Under the pieces are notes generated by a model, which saw only the letters and a list, made by a program, of their open reading frames with translations, was not told the DNA's origin and did no database searches. Position numbers and translations under genes: made by a program. From Methanoflorens sp963701995 (lineage in GTDB: Archaea > Halobacteriota > Bog-38 > Methanoflorentales > Methanoflorentaceae): a stretch of DNA of 64,000 bases. This document shows, in pieces, positions 34,428 to 44,039 of the stretch (within the stretch, counting starts at the first letter, position 1; the number at the start of each line of letters is the position of its first letter). Location of the stretch: contig OY969693.1 of the NCBI GenBank assembly GCA_963701995.1, forward strand, positions 1,426,001 to 1,490,000, in the 5' to 3' direction.

Positions 34428-36617
34428 TCAGCCTATGAAGTCGTGTGGTTTTGGCAGCTCAGCTTTTAGGCCTTTTCTCTGCCTTATCTCTTTTACTATC
34501 TCTGGTTGTAAGCTTTGCGTCAACACCTCAAATCCCAGGAATTCCGTGCTCCATATTGCGCGTCCTTCTGTCGCAGATCGCAAATCTCCGGCAAAACCAA
34601 ACATTTCGGCGACGGGGGTTTTACCAACTACAACTACTGTGTCGCCTTCGGAGTCGATATCCAGTATTTGACCGCGCCTTCCTTGTATTTGTTGCGTCGC
34701 GCTTCCCATTAGGCCTTGGGGGACGCTGATAAAAACCTTCTGCATCGGTTCAAGTACCACGTCCTTGGCCATCAGGATGGCCGCGAATATCGCCTGTCTA
34801 ACGGCAGGTATGACTTGCGCAGGACCTCGATGGACTGCGTCTTCGTGTAGGGTGACATCGACCAGTTTCACTTTTATGCCCTCACAGGGTTCTCTTGTTA
34901 ATGGCCCAGTCTTCATTGCTTCCCGGAATCCCTCTATGATCAGTTCCATCGTTTCACGCAAATATTGGATGCCTTTGGTCAGGTCTAGGAGAAGGTTTGA
35001 TTCGAAGACATCGGCGACGTTTCGCGCTTCATCTTTTTCGAGGCCAGCTTCCATTAAGATCGCTCGCCGTTCAGTTTCCGGGGCGTTCATGTTGATGGCG
35101 CCCTCTTTTAGTAAAGCAATCACATCGCGCGGTAACGCTTCCACTTCGAAGTAGAACCGGTTATGGCGGTTCGGAGACTTGCCCTCGACAGGTCCCGCAC
35201 GGCCTTGAACTGTCTCTCTATACACCACAATCGGTTCTGACGTGGTGATTTGTACGTTTTTATCTCTTTCGATTTTGTGGGCAATTATCTCGAGGTGCAG
35301 TTCGCCCATGCCAGATATCAAGTGTTCTCCAGTCTCTTCATTGATCGTCACCCGCAGGGTCGGATCCTCCTTAGAGACTTGTCGCAGGACTTCAACGAGC
35401 TTAGGCAGGTCTTTCATGTTCTTGGCTTCGACCGCAACAGTGACGACTGGCTCACTTGCGTGTTTAATGCTTTCAAAAGGAGCAATGCCTTTTAGAGAAG
35501 AAACGGTCGAGCCCACTATCGCGTCTCGCAGTCCGGTGACGGCCGCGATGTTACCTGCTGGAATTCGCTCAACTTCGATCCGCTCTGCGCCCATAAATAT
35601 GCCTACCTGTTGAATTCGATTTTTGTTTGGCATGCCTGAAATTGTAAGCTCTTGTCCGCGTTCTAGCGACCCCGAGAAAAGTCGCCCTGTCGCGACTTCG
35701 CCTGCGTGAGGGTCGATAGATATGTCGGTAACCATGAGCCCTACCGGACCGTGTTGGTCGCAACTCAGCATCGCTTTGCCCTCATCCGAGTTCTTGTCTC
35801 CGTGCCATATCACAGGAACGCGTTGCTTTTGCGCTTGCAGCGGATTCGGCAGGTGCGTGATGACCATATTTAGCACTATTTCATGAAGCGGGCTGCGGTC
35901 TGCAAGGTCTTTTTGCTTGCTATTTGCACAGTATTCATATACATCTTTGAATGTGATTTTCGTTTTTTCCATTTGAGGGACGCTTAAGGCCCAGTTGTAC
36001 AGAGCGGATCCGAACGCAACAGAACCGTCATCGACCTTAACTTTCCAGCCCTCATTGAACTTCTTCTCGCTCATCCCCTTGATCAGCTTGTTCACGTGAT
36101 TGATTAGATTGACGAACTTGCCCATCATGGCCTGCGGATCCAATTTGAGCTCGTTCACAAGTCTGTCAACTTTGTTAATGAAGAGAATTGGTTTGACATT
36201 TTCCTTTAGCGCTTGTCGCAAGACTGTTTCTGTTTGAGGCATCGTCCCTTCGACGGCATCGACTACAACGACTGCTCCGTCAACCGCTCGCATGGCCCGT
36301 GTGACGTCTCCCCCGAAATCGACGTGCCCCGGCGTATCGATGAGGTTGATTAAGTACTCGTTGCCAAGAAACTCGTGAACCATCGAAACGTTGGCTGCGT
36401 TGATTGTAATACCTCTCGCTTGTTCTTCTTCGTCAAAGTCCATGAATAGTTGTGTGCCGGCCAGCTCCTTTGAAATCATGCCTGCTCCGGCGAGCAGATT
36501 GTCAGAAAGCGTAGTCTTACCGTGATCTATGTGCGCTACAATCCCTATGTTGCGTATATTTTCGGGTCGGTCCATGAGCGTCGTGACACGCTCAACCATT
36601 TTTTGCCTGCTTACCAT
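34428..36617 (-). CDS. fusA: Translation elongation factor 2
   Basis: Translocase GTPase of 729 residues. G1 is AHIDHGKTT, G3 DTPGHVDFGGDVTRAMRA and G4 NKVDR. Domain IV has the diphthamide motif HEDAVHRGPAQ, with His at about residue 596 as the modification site. An alternative start is Met7. It sits between rps7 and EF-1 alpha. Confidence 0.97.
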   Translation of the reverse strand: MVSRQKMVERVTTLMDRPENIRNIGIVAHIDHGKTTLSDNLLAGAGMISKELAGTQLFMDFDEEEQARGITINAANVSMVHEFLGNEYLINLIDTPGHVDFGGDVTRAMRAVDGAVVVVDAVEGTMPQTETVLRQALKENVKPILFINKVDRLVNELKLDPQAMMGKFVNLINHVNKLIKGMSEKKFNEGWKVKVDDGSVAFGSALYNWALSVPQMEKTKITFKDVYEYCANSKQKDLADRSPLHEIVLNMVITHLPNPLQAQKQRVPVIWHGDKNSDEGKAMLSCDQHGPVGLMVTDISIDPHAGEVATGRLFSGSLERGQELTISGMPNKNRIQQVGIFMGAERIEVERIPAGNIAAVTGLRDAIVGSTVSSLKGIAPFESIKHASEPVVTVAVEAKNMKDLPKLVEVLRQVSKEDPTLRVTINEETGEHLISGMGELHLEIIAHKIERDKNVQITTSEPIVVYRETVQGRAGPVEGKSPNRHNRFYFEVEALPRDVIALLKEGAINMNAPETERRAILMEAGLEKDEARNVADVFESNLLLDLTKGIQYLRETMELIIEGFREAMKTGPLTREPCEGIKVKLVDVTLHEDAVHRGPAQVIPAVRQAIFAAILMAKDVVLEPMQKVFISVPQGLMGSATQQIQGRRGQILDIDSEGDTVVVVGKTPVAEMFGFAGDLRSATEGRAIWSTEFLGFEVLTQSLQPEIVKEIRQRKGLKAELPKPHDFIG

Positions 36618-36639
36618 GTGCTTCGCCGAAAATACTGCA

Positions 36640-37212
36640 CTATCGTGCTGCCTTAGCCACTCGTTCTTTTTCTTCTTTCTTGCTTATCGAGAAGCTACGT
36701 ACGTCATTCTTTGCGGCAGCTATGATCTCTGATGCAAGGCTATCATCAAAAGTGCGTTTACTTTTAAATGCAGTCTTTTTAGCGCCTTGCGCGATGTACA
36801 TAAGCGCTAAATCGACACGCCGCTGAGACGCAGTGTCGACAGCTTTTGGGACCGATATACCGCCGTATTTCAACCGTACTGTCTCCTCCCGAGGTCCTGC
36901 ATTTTCGACGGCTTGAATGAGCAACTTCACCGGGTTCTCCTTTGTACGCTTGTTTATTGTTTCGAATGACTTTTTTATAGTGCCATACGCCTTGATTTTC
37001 TTTCCCGTGTTGCCTTGTCCGCGCATGAGTTTGTTGGTTAGCCGCTCGACGATAGATAAGTTTGACTTGTTGAATTGCTGGCGCGCGTGTCTTCCGCCGG
37101 TGAGAATTGCTGGTGATTCAAAGTGAACGTAGCGCTTTACACCTGGGTCTTCAACGTGAATGTCGGCAATCTCCCACTTGCCGAAGAGTAAGCTATTGTT
37201 ATCTGTTGGCAT
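36640..37212 (-). CDS. rps7: 30S ribosomal protein uS7
   Basis: A 190-residue uS7 of archaeal type, with HARQQFNKSNLSIVERLTNK, VKLLIQAVENAGPREE and a basic C-terminus (SKKEEKERVAKAAR). It nucleates assembly of the small-subunit head. It starts 4 bases after rps12, in the str-like part of the operon. Confidence 0.95.
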   Translation of the reverse strand: MPTDNNSLLFGKWEIADIHVEDPGVKRYVHFESPAILTGGRHARQQFNKSNLSIVERLTNKLMRGQGNTGKKIKAYGTIKKSFETINKRTKENPVKLLIQAVENAGPREETVRLKYGGISVPKAVDTASQRRVDLALMYIAQGAKKTAFKSKRTFDDSLASEIIAAAKNDVRSFSISKKEEKERVAKAAR

Positions 37213-37216
37213 ATCC

Positions 37217-37645
37217 CTACCTTACTGGTTTTTCTTTTCTGCCGCGGACCATTTCTTCGAGAGAAACGTTGTTCACCTTTATGACCTTAAACCGCACGCC
37301 TGGGATATCTCCCATTGAGCCACCCATTCTGCCGCCAATCCCTTCCACGGTTACCTCGTCGTGCTCGTCGATGAAGTTCACAGCTGCTACCCCGGGACAG
37401 AAGGCGGTTACCTGTCGTCCGTTTTTGATCAGTTGGATTCTGACGCACTTGCGTATAGCGGAATTTGGCTGCTTCGCTTCTACGCCGACTTTTTCAAGCA
37501 CGATTCCTCGTGCTTGCGGTGCGCCTTCTAACGGGTCCGCTTTTTCGTCCAGATGGAGTACGCGACGGCTGAAGTTTTTGTCGCTCCATCGAAGCGCTTT
37601 GTGGTCTTTTTTCAGTTTGCGTGCCGAATAGATGCCCCTTCCCAT
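37217..37645 (-). CDS. rps12: 30S ribosomal protein uS12
   Basis: A 142-residue decoding-centre protein with KVGVEAKQPNSAIRKCVRIQ and the VAAVNFIDEHDEVTVEGIGG segment, followed by GDIPGVRFKVIKVN. These are the conserved uS12 loops that contact the A-site codon. It lies 22 bases downstream of the NusA-like gene. Confidence 0.95.
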   Translation of the reverse strand: MGRGIYSARKLKKDHKALRWSDKNFSRRVLHLDEKADPLEGAPQARGIVLEKVGVEAKQPNSAIRKCVRIQLIKNGRQVTAFCPGVAAVNFIDEHDEVTVEGIGGRMGGSMGDIPGVRFKVIKVNNVSLEEMVRGRKEKPVR

Positions 37646-37667
37646 GATGACTCCTCGTTTGAAGGAA

Positions 37668-38099
37668 TTACTGAATAATCACGTCTTCTAGGTCGTAGTG
37701 CCTTTGCGCAAGCACTTTTGCCTTTTGAATGTTTCTGCCGTTTTTTCCAATCGCTATTCCACGATCCTTGGACATGACTTCAACGTAGGCAAGTTTCCTG
37801 TTCTCTTTTACAACGATTTGTACTTTCTTAACGAAAACGGGTTGAAGTGCATTGGCAACGAACTCGTCGACTTCATCAGAGTGCTCGACTATTTCGATGT
37901 GCTTCCCTATTGTTTTTTTCACTCTGTTTATGTTGTTGCCATTCTTGCCGATCGCGAGGCCCATATCCCCTTTCTTGACGACGAATATCACGCGATCGTT
38001 CTCGTCGTCGACATAGCAATCACGGGCGATTGCTCCGGTTAAACTCTCAAACAAGGCTATGTAGCGTATCCCTTCTGTTGTGAGCTTAACTTCTGTCAT
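37668..38099 (-). CDS. nusA: NusA-like KH-domain transcription factor
   Basis: A 143-residue archaeal NusA made of two KH domains, with GLAIGKNGNNINRVKK and GIAIGKNGRNIQKAKV as the two G-x-x-G RNA-binding loops. It lacks the RNA polymerase-binding and S1 domains of bacterial NusA. It overlaps rpl30e by 14 bases and precedes rps12, the usual archaeal order. Confidence 0.93.
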   Translation of the reverse strand: MTEVKLTTEGIRYIALFESLTGAIARDCYVDDENDRVIFVVKKGDMGLAIGKNGNNINRVKKTIGKHIEIVEHSDEVDEFVANALQPVFVKKVQIVVKENRKLAYVEVMSKDRGIAIGKNGRNIQKAKVLAQRHYDLEDVIIQ

Positions 38100-38400
38100 T
38101 ATTTATCTCCTTTTCCCTAAGAGACATAATATCAGAAGATCCTGGATCTTCGATCGAAAGGGCGGATATCGTGAACGGCTTTCCACAAACTGATCCTAAT
38201 TCTACGCTGTTGACCTCGAGACTCGCCGTAGACACACTGCTTGATAATATTATATCGCGAAACCTTTGCGGACAGTTAGAGGCCAGGATAACCAACTGGG
38301 CGTCGCCTTTCTGGATTGATTTAAGAGTATTCTTTGCGCCTACCGAGACCGTTCCGTCTCTTATTGCCGTTCTTAAGGATTTAGCGATATCTAGCTCCAT
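38086..38400 (-). CDS. rpl30e: 50S ribosomal protein eL30
   Basis: A 104-residue member of the L7Ae/L30e RNA-binding fold with SLRTAIRDGTVSVGAKNTLK, GDAQLVILASNCPQRFRD and the GSVCGKPFTISALSI segment. Located between rpoA2 and nusA as in other Euryarchaeota. Its end overlaps the nusA start. Confidence 0.93.
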   Translation of the reverse strand: MELDIAKSLRTAIRDGTVSVGAKNTLKSIQKGDAQLVILASNCPQRFRDIILSSSVSTASLEVNSVELGSVCGKPFTISALSIEDPGSSDIMSLREKEINNDRS

Positions 38401-38414
38401 TTTTGCCTCAGAAT

Positions 38415-39554
38415 TTAAACTTTGCTCGTTCTTGCGATTAACCTAACGTCGCCAGTTCCGAGTAGAATAGGTTGGCCCACAATCACGTTTTCGGTGACCC
38501 CTGCAAGCTCGTCTATCTCGCCGCGGACGGCGGCATCGAGCAAGTGATTTACGGTGACTTCAAAAGCAGCTCGCGACAGCACGCTCGTTTTTTCTCCTGC
38601 AATACCGTGCCGCCCAATCTGTTTCACTTCGCCATCAATCGTCATCATATCTGCCACAAGCATTATATGCCTGACATCAACTGTCAGTCCTTGCTCACGC
38701 AACGTGCTCATTGCCTCGTCAATGATGGAGTTCCGGGCTGCTTCGATACCGAAAACCTCCGCCATCTCGTTGATGTTATTTGTCTTCGTTCGGGTCGCGT
38801 CAATGTGCGCTAGCGGTGTCACCTTTTTTAAGGACGAACCCTCTGTGTAGAGAACGTACTCCTCGCGTTCTTTTCGTACGACGACCCGCTTAATATCGTC
38901 GATGCCTTTAATGACCATTGTCCTAACTTTTTCTACGATTTGAAGCAGCGCCCTGTAGCGCTTGACTGAAGGGCTCAATACGACGTTAGATCCATCTACG
39001 CGAATATCGACATCCTGAAGCGTCTGAAGTTTAGTCACAACGGCGTCCAAATCGACACGCCGCTGTTGCAGAACCCGGTCATCAAATTCTATATAGATCT
39101 GCATCTCATCCGTATCAGTAAGGATATCTGCAATGTCGCTTACTCGCGTCGCCTCAATCTCCCAGCCAAGTTCCAAGGCTTTGTCTCTGTCTTTTGCGCT
39201 CTCGGCATCGAGATATATCGTCATCATCGGTGTGTCAGGTACTTTTCGAGCGTCGACTATTTCTATGAGCCTCGGCAGTCCAAGCGTAACATTGATGTCA
39301 GCTACCCCTGCGTAGTGAAAAGTCCTCATTGTCATTTGCGTTCCGGGTTCTCCGATTGACTGGGCTGCGATCGTTCCGACGGCCTCGCACGGTTCCACTT
39401 CTGATCTTGCGTACACGTCTTGGGTCGTCTGAAGTATCTCAGTGATTTCGTTTTCGGACAGCTGCAAGCTATTTAATTCTGCAAATAGATCGTTTTTTAC
39501 GTTCAAAGGCAATTTGAGTCCACTTATTGCTTCTTGAAGATCCATAGAACTCAC
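38415..39554 (-). CDS. rpoA2: DNA-directed RNA polymerase subunit A''
   Basis: The C-terminal part of the archaeal largest subunit (379 residues). Trigger-loop/bridge region signature EPCEAVGTIAAQSIGEPGTQ is followed by TMRTFHYAGVADINVTLGLP, and the C-terminal DVRHIMLVADMMTIDGEV segment is the cleft-closing region. The gene starts 4 bases before the rpoA1 stop codon ends (ATGA overlap). Confidence 0.97.
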   Translation of the reverse strand: MSSMDLQEAISGLKLPLNVKNDLFAELNSLQLSENEITEILQTTQDVYARSEVEPCEAVGTIAAQSIGEPGTQMTMRTFHYAGVADINVTLGLPRLIEIVDARKVPDTPMMTIYLDAESAKDRDKALELGWEIEATRVSDIADILTDTDEMQIYIEFDDRVLQQRRVDLDAVVTKLQTLQDVDIRVDGSNVVLSPSVKRYRALLQIVEKVRTMVIKGIDDIKRVVVRKEREEYVLYTEGSSLKKVTPLAHIDATRTKTNNINEMAEVFGIEAARNSIIDEAMSTLREQGLTVDVRHIMLVADMMTIDGEVKQIGRHGIAGEKTSVLSRAAFEVTVNHLLDAAVRGEIDELAGVTENVIVGQPILLGTGDVRLIARTSKV

Positions 39555-42208
39555 CCGCTTCCGTGTTTTTCAATGACGCTCTGTACGATTTTCTGTACGT
39601 TGACGGATTTGCCATAGTCACTTTTGGCGGGGTCAATGCCGTCTTCTCCGTAAACGAACTGAACAACTTTCTCTCCGGAGCGCACTGTCCCGTCATATTC
39701 CACCTCTAAGTCTTGGAGCGCGTTTATGAGCCGTCTTTGGAGGTATCCAGACTGAGACGTCCTAACAGCCGTGTCGACAAGTCCCTCTCTTCCTCCAATA
39801 GCGTGAAAGAAGAATTCTGTCGGCGTCAGGCCCTTCTTGTAGCTCGACCTGACGAAGCCGCGCGCATCAGCGCCAAGATCGCCTTTTCGAAAATGGGGCA
39901 GCGTCCTATCGTAGTATCCTCGGCTGATCCGCTCACCTCTCACTGACTGTTGGCCCACGCTGCCGGCCATCTGCGTAAGGTTCAACATTGACCCGCGCGC
40001 TCCGGAAACAGCCATCACGACAGCCGAATTGTCAAGCGCCAGCTCGCCTGCAAATCCGAGGTTCTTCCCCGCAATTTCTCCTGCCTTATCTCTTGCGCGA
40101 CCGAGTTCTTGCATTATTTTCATCTCTAGAGTTTCGTTGAGCGTCCGACCAGGCATGGATTCAAGCTCTCCGACTTCATAAGCATTTATTAGCGCCCCGA
40201 CGCGCTCTTCCGCTTTTTCTATGATTTCTTCTATTTCCAATTGTGCCTGCTGAGAAACGTCCTCGTCATCAATTCCGAAGCTGAACCCGAACTTCATGAT
40301 GCTTCGTATCGCAAGTTTCGTTGCGTTATCCAGAAATCGCGACGCCTCTGTAAAGCCAGTGTCTTGGTATTCCCTGATTATGCCATCCAGTATTGCGCCG
40401 CTAAAGGCCCCAATTGATTTTTCATCAATTATGCCACAAATCAAGTTGCCTGCTTCAATCTTGACGTATGCGTCTATTTCACACTCAGTTTTGAGGCATA
40501 CTCCGTGCATGACGCATTTCTTGGCTTTTAGTGTCAGATTCAGCCGCTCTGGGAGTATTTGACTGAACACCTGCTTGCCACTGTAAAAGGCTACGCCTTC
40601 TTCTAGGATTGCAGGTTCAGGGAGTGGTTTTTCAACAGTGCACTTCCTGAGAAGCTCGTAGACTTCGCTTTTTGTAAATTTAGAACCTTTTTGGGTAAGC
40701 AAAAAGAGCCCGGAGATATGGTCGTGTATCCCGCCAATAATCGGGCCGCCGAACCTTGGGGAGAGGATGTTTTCCTCCACTTGCATAAGGATGCGCGCTT
40801 CGGCGCGCGCTTCTTCGGTTTGCGGCACGTGCAGGTTCATTTCGTCTCCATCGAAATCGGCGTTGTACGGTGGGCATACGGCGGGGTTTAGTCGAAAAGT
40901 CTTGAAAGGCATCACTTTGACTCTATGAGCCATGATGCTCATTCGATGTAGTGATGGCTGTCGGTTGAAAAGGACAATATCCCCGTCCTTTAGCTGTCTT
41001 TCGACGACCCATGCGTTTTCAACTGTCTCCGCGATCTCGTCTCCGTTCTTTTCAGTAATCTTCACGCGTCTCCCGTCAGGTCGTTTTACATAGTTCGCCC
41101 CGGGGTGGTTAAGCGGGCCGCGCTTAATATACTCCTGCAACGCTCCAATATTCCGCGGGGTCACAATAATAGGCACGGTCATCTCACGGGCGATAGTTTC
41201 AGGAACGCCCACTTCATTCACACTAAGGTTGGGGTCAGGGGAAATGACAGTTCGCGCCGAGAAGTTCACCCTTTTACCCGAGAGGCTCCCTCTGAATCGT
41301 CCGTCTTTGCCTTTGAGTCTTTGCGAGAGCGTTTTCAAAGGCCTCCCGCTACGATGTCTTGCAGGGGGCACTCCTGACACTTCGTTGTCAAGGAATGTGG
41401 TGACGTGATACTGCAAGAGTTCCCACAGGTCTTCGATAATAAGTTGCGGTGCGCCTGCCTCACGATTTTCTTGGAATCTCTGGTTTATTCTGATGATGTC
41501 TACGAGCTTGTGCGTTAGGTCATCTTCGGATCTTTGGCCGTTTTCAAGCGTGATCGAGGGTCGTGTGGTTACAGGCGGCACAGGCAAGACTGTTAGTATC
41601 ATCCATTCCGGACGTACGTTAGTGGCGTCGAGACCGAGCAGCTCAATGTCGCTATCTGGTATCCGTTCAAATCTATCGCGGATATCTGCCGGCATCAATT
41701 TGTGACTATCTTCAACGTAGCGAGTCGGCTTTTCGTACTTTATCTCCTTCTGCTGTTCCGTACAGTAGGGGCACGTGATTGCTTTTCGCGCTTCTTTGAT
41801 GACGTTTTTGACAGTCTCTTCAGTGGAGTAATTCTTGTCCTTCAGTTCGTGCATTTTGAGAAGGAATTCGTGCTGCTGCATCTCATCGAGCAACAGGTGT
41901 CCGCAGCGGCGACACGTGGCTCTAAGTATTTTCCGTATAAGCTTTGCAAATCCAACGTGGACTACGGGAGCGGCAAGTTCGATGTGGCCGAAGTGGCCAG
42001 GGCATTCGCCCGCACGCTGGGCACAGGTCTTGCATCGAAGGCCTGGGTCTATGACTCCCAGCCGCGGATCCATAAGACCCATTTCAATGGGGAAACCGTC
42101 GTCATCATAAGTGTCCGCAGTAATAACTTTCGTTACACTCATCTTCCGATATTCTTTTGGTGACAGCAATCCAAATTTGATTTTTCCGATTCGCTTAGGG
42201 CTGCTCAT
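39551..42208 (-). CDS. rpoA1: DNA-directed RNA polymerase subunit A'
   Basis: About 885 residues from Met at 42208, chosen because a GGAGG ribosome site lies 5 bases upstream and MSSPKRIGKIKFGLLSP is the family N-terminus. Zinc motifs CKTCAQRAGECPGHFGHIE and CRRCGHLL sit in the clamp. The active-site Mg-binding motif is NADFDGDEMNLHVP, preceded by FNRQPSLHRMSIM. The gene overlaps rpoA2 by 4 bases. Confidence 0.97.
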   Translation of the reverse strand: MSSPKRIGKIKFGLLSPKEYRKMSVTKVITADTYDDDGFPIEMGLMDPRLGVIDPGLRCKTCAQRAGECPGHFGHIELAAPVVHVGFAKLIRKILRATCRRCGHLLLDEMQQHEFLLKMHELKDKNYSTEETVKNVIKEARKAITCPYCTEQQKEIKYEKPTRYVEDSHKLMPADIRDRFERIPDSDIELLGLDATNVRPEWMILTVLPVPPVTTRPSITLENGQRSEDDLTHKLVDIIRINQRFQENREAGAPQLIIEDLWELLQYHVTTFLDNEVSGVPPARHRSGRPLKTLSQRLKGKDGRFRGSLSGKRVNFSARTVISPDPNLSVNEVGVPETIAREMTVPIIVTPRNIGALQEYIKRGPLNHPGANYVKRPDGRRVKITEKNGDEIAETVENAWVVERQLKDGDIVLFNRQPSLHRMSIMAHRVKVMPFKTFRLNPAVCPPYNADFDGDEMNLHVPQTEEARAEARILMQVEENILSPRFGGPIIGGIHDHISGLFLLTQKGSKFTKSEVYELLRKCTVEKPLPEPAILEEGVAFYSGKQVFSQILPERLNLTLKAKKCVMHGVCLKTECEIDAYVKIEAGNLICGIIDEKSIGAFSGAILDGIIREYQDTGFTEASRFLDNATKLAIRSIMKFGFSFGIDDEDVSQQAQLEIEEIIEKAEERVGALINAYEVGELESMPGRTLNETLEMKIMQELGRARDKAGEIAGKNLGFAGELALDNSAVVMAVSGARGSMLNLTQMAGSVGQQSVRGERISRGYYDRTLPHFRKGDLGADARGFVRSSYKKGLTPTEFFFHAIGGREGLVDTAVRTSQSGYLQRRLINALQDLEVEYDGTVRSGEKVVQFVYGEDGIDPAKSDYGKSVNVQKIVQSVIEKHGSG

Positions 42209-42221
42209 GTGATCCTCCCGA

Positions 42222-44039
42222 TTAGACCGCGTCTTCCAATTCAATGCGAGGGGCAATACCAAGAGCCTTCATCTCATCTAGCAACAATTTGAAAGCGTAG
42301 CTCATTTCAACTTTGTAGATATCGGTATCTGCTCCGCAATTAGGGCAATAGACTACGTTACGACGTTTATCAAAAGTGGCTATCATCCCGCACGCAGTAC
42401 ATACATACTCTTCAACTTTGTCCGATTCGTCGACGAGTCGTTCTTTCAACGCCAAAGCCGCGCCGTGGCCAATCATTACATCACGCTCCATCTCGCCGAA
42501 TCGTAATCCTCCTTCGCGCGCTCGACCTTCGGTCGGTTGATGCGTTAGCACTTGGACGGGTCCACGCGATCGCGCGTGCAGTTTCTCTGACACCATGTGG
42601 TGCAGCTTTTGGTAAAGGATCACCCCGACAAACATGTCGGCGGCCAGCCTTTCGCCCGTGATCCCGTCGTACAGTACCTCCTTCCCTGTATGCGAGAAGC
42701 CGTTTCTTTTCAGCGCCCCCCTCAAGGTGACTTCAGGTTCGCCAGAAAATGCAGTACCGTCTATCCGCCTTCCTTCGAGACTTCCGACTTTTCCGCCTAT
42801 CATTTCCAAAACGTGGCCGACGGTCATTCGCGATGGGATCGCGTGAGGATTGATGATCAGATCAGGAACGATCCCGTCTTCGGTAAATGGCATGTCTTCT
42901 TGCGGCACGATGAGCCCGATTACACCTTTCTGCCCGTGTCTCGAAGCGAACTTGTCTCCTAGTTCTGGTACTCTTTGATCCCTAGTTCTGACTTTGACTA
43001 ATCTGGATCCGTTCTCACCTTCCGTAATGATGACCGCGTCCACAACGCCACTCTCATTCGAACGCATCGTGACGGAAGTTTCACGCCTTTTTTGGGTGCT
43101 GATGCCACCGAGCTCCGTGGGCTCTTCGAGAAATCTTGGCGGGCTAGTCTTTCCTACCAGCACATCATTGGGTTGCACTTCGGCCTCTGGATTGACGAAA
43201 CCGTCTTCGTCTAGGTTTGCATAAACTTCCGGGCCCCGTGCGCCGCGAACTTCCGCGTCAGGTATCTCAAACTTATCTTCTTGCCCCCCTGGGTATCGGC
43301 GTTCTTCAGCTTCGTAGGTGCGGAAAAAGTGGCTTCTGCCGAGTCCTCGTTCGATCGAGTTCTTGTTGATAATGAGAGCATCTTCAATGTTGTAGCCCTC
43401 GTAGGATTGGACGGCGACAACGAAGTTCTGTCCCGAAAGCCTGTCGTCAAAGCCTACCGCTTCCATCGCGTTGGTTTTTACGAGTCCGAGCTGCGGATAA
43501 TGTAAATAGTGCGAACGAGTATCGGGTCTCAGCTTCCAGTTGGCGCACGAAGCGCCTAACGACTGCTTCACCATACCCGCCCCCATTGTGTTGCGCGGCG
43601 AGGCGTTATGCTCCGGGTATGGGACCAACCCCGTAGCTATCCCCAAAATGAGCGATGGATCGATCTCGAGGTGTGTATGTTCACTAGTGAGATCTTCAGG
43701 CGCGACAGCAACGTAGATATTCTCTTCCTCTTCGGCATCGATGTACTCAATGAGTCCGTTTTCTATGAAATCGTCAAAAGAAAACTCTCCTTGCTCGAGC
43801 TTCAGGATGTGCTCTTCGGAAATAAGCGGTGCCCCTCTCTCGATAATTATAAGCGGCCTACGGGCTCTTCCGGAATCCGTGTTGATATTGATTTCGTTCG
43901 TGTCTTCGTGGTAAGCAATATTTATCAGATGCGGAAGCTCGCCGCGTCTTCGTTTTGTTCGAAATTGGTCAACAAATTGTTTTGGATTGCTGTGCGTTCC
44001 CTTTAGGGCGCCATCAAGGTAAATCCTAGCTTCAGTCAT
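42222..44039 (-). CDS. rpoB1: DNA-directed RNA polymerase subunit B'
   Basis: The C-terminal half of the split second-largest subunit (about 605 residues). Met at 44039 is preferred; a GGAGG site lies upstream and MTEARIYLDGALKGT matches the family start. Conserved lobes include GYNIEDALIINKNSIERGLG, GDKFASRHGQKGVIG, RMTVGHVLEMIGGKVG and a zinc motif CTACGMIATFD...CPNCG. It overlaps rpoB2 by 8 bases. Confidence 0.96.
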   Translation of the reverse strand: MTEARIYLDGALKGTHSNPKQFVDQFRTKRRRGELPHLINIAYHEDTNEININTDSGRARRPLIIIERGAPLISEEHILKLEQGEFSFDDFIENGLIEYIDAEEEENIYVAVAPEDLTSEHTHLEIDPSLILGIATGLVPYPEHNASPRNTMGAGMVKQSLGASCANWKLRPDTRSHYLHYPQLGLVKTNAMEAVGFDDRLSGQNFVVAVQSYEGYNIEDALIINKNSIERGLGRSHFFRTYEAEERRYPGGQEDKFEIPDAEVRGARGPEVYANLDEDGFVNPEAEVQPNDVLVGKTSPPRFLEEPTELGGISTQKRRETSVTMRSNESGVVDAVIITEGENGSRLVKVRTRDQRVPELGDKFASRHGQKGVIGLIVPQEDMPFTEDGIVPDLIINPHAIPSRMTVGHVLEMIGGKVGSLEGRRIDGTAFSGEPEVTLRGALKRNGFSHTGKEVLYDGITGERLAADMFVGVILYQKLHHMVSEKLHARSRGPVQVLTHQPTEGRAREGGLRFGEMERDVMIGHGAALALKERLVDESDKVEEYVCTACGMIATFDKRRNVVYCPNCGADTDIYKVEMSYAFKLLLDEMKALGIAPRIELEDAV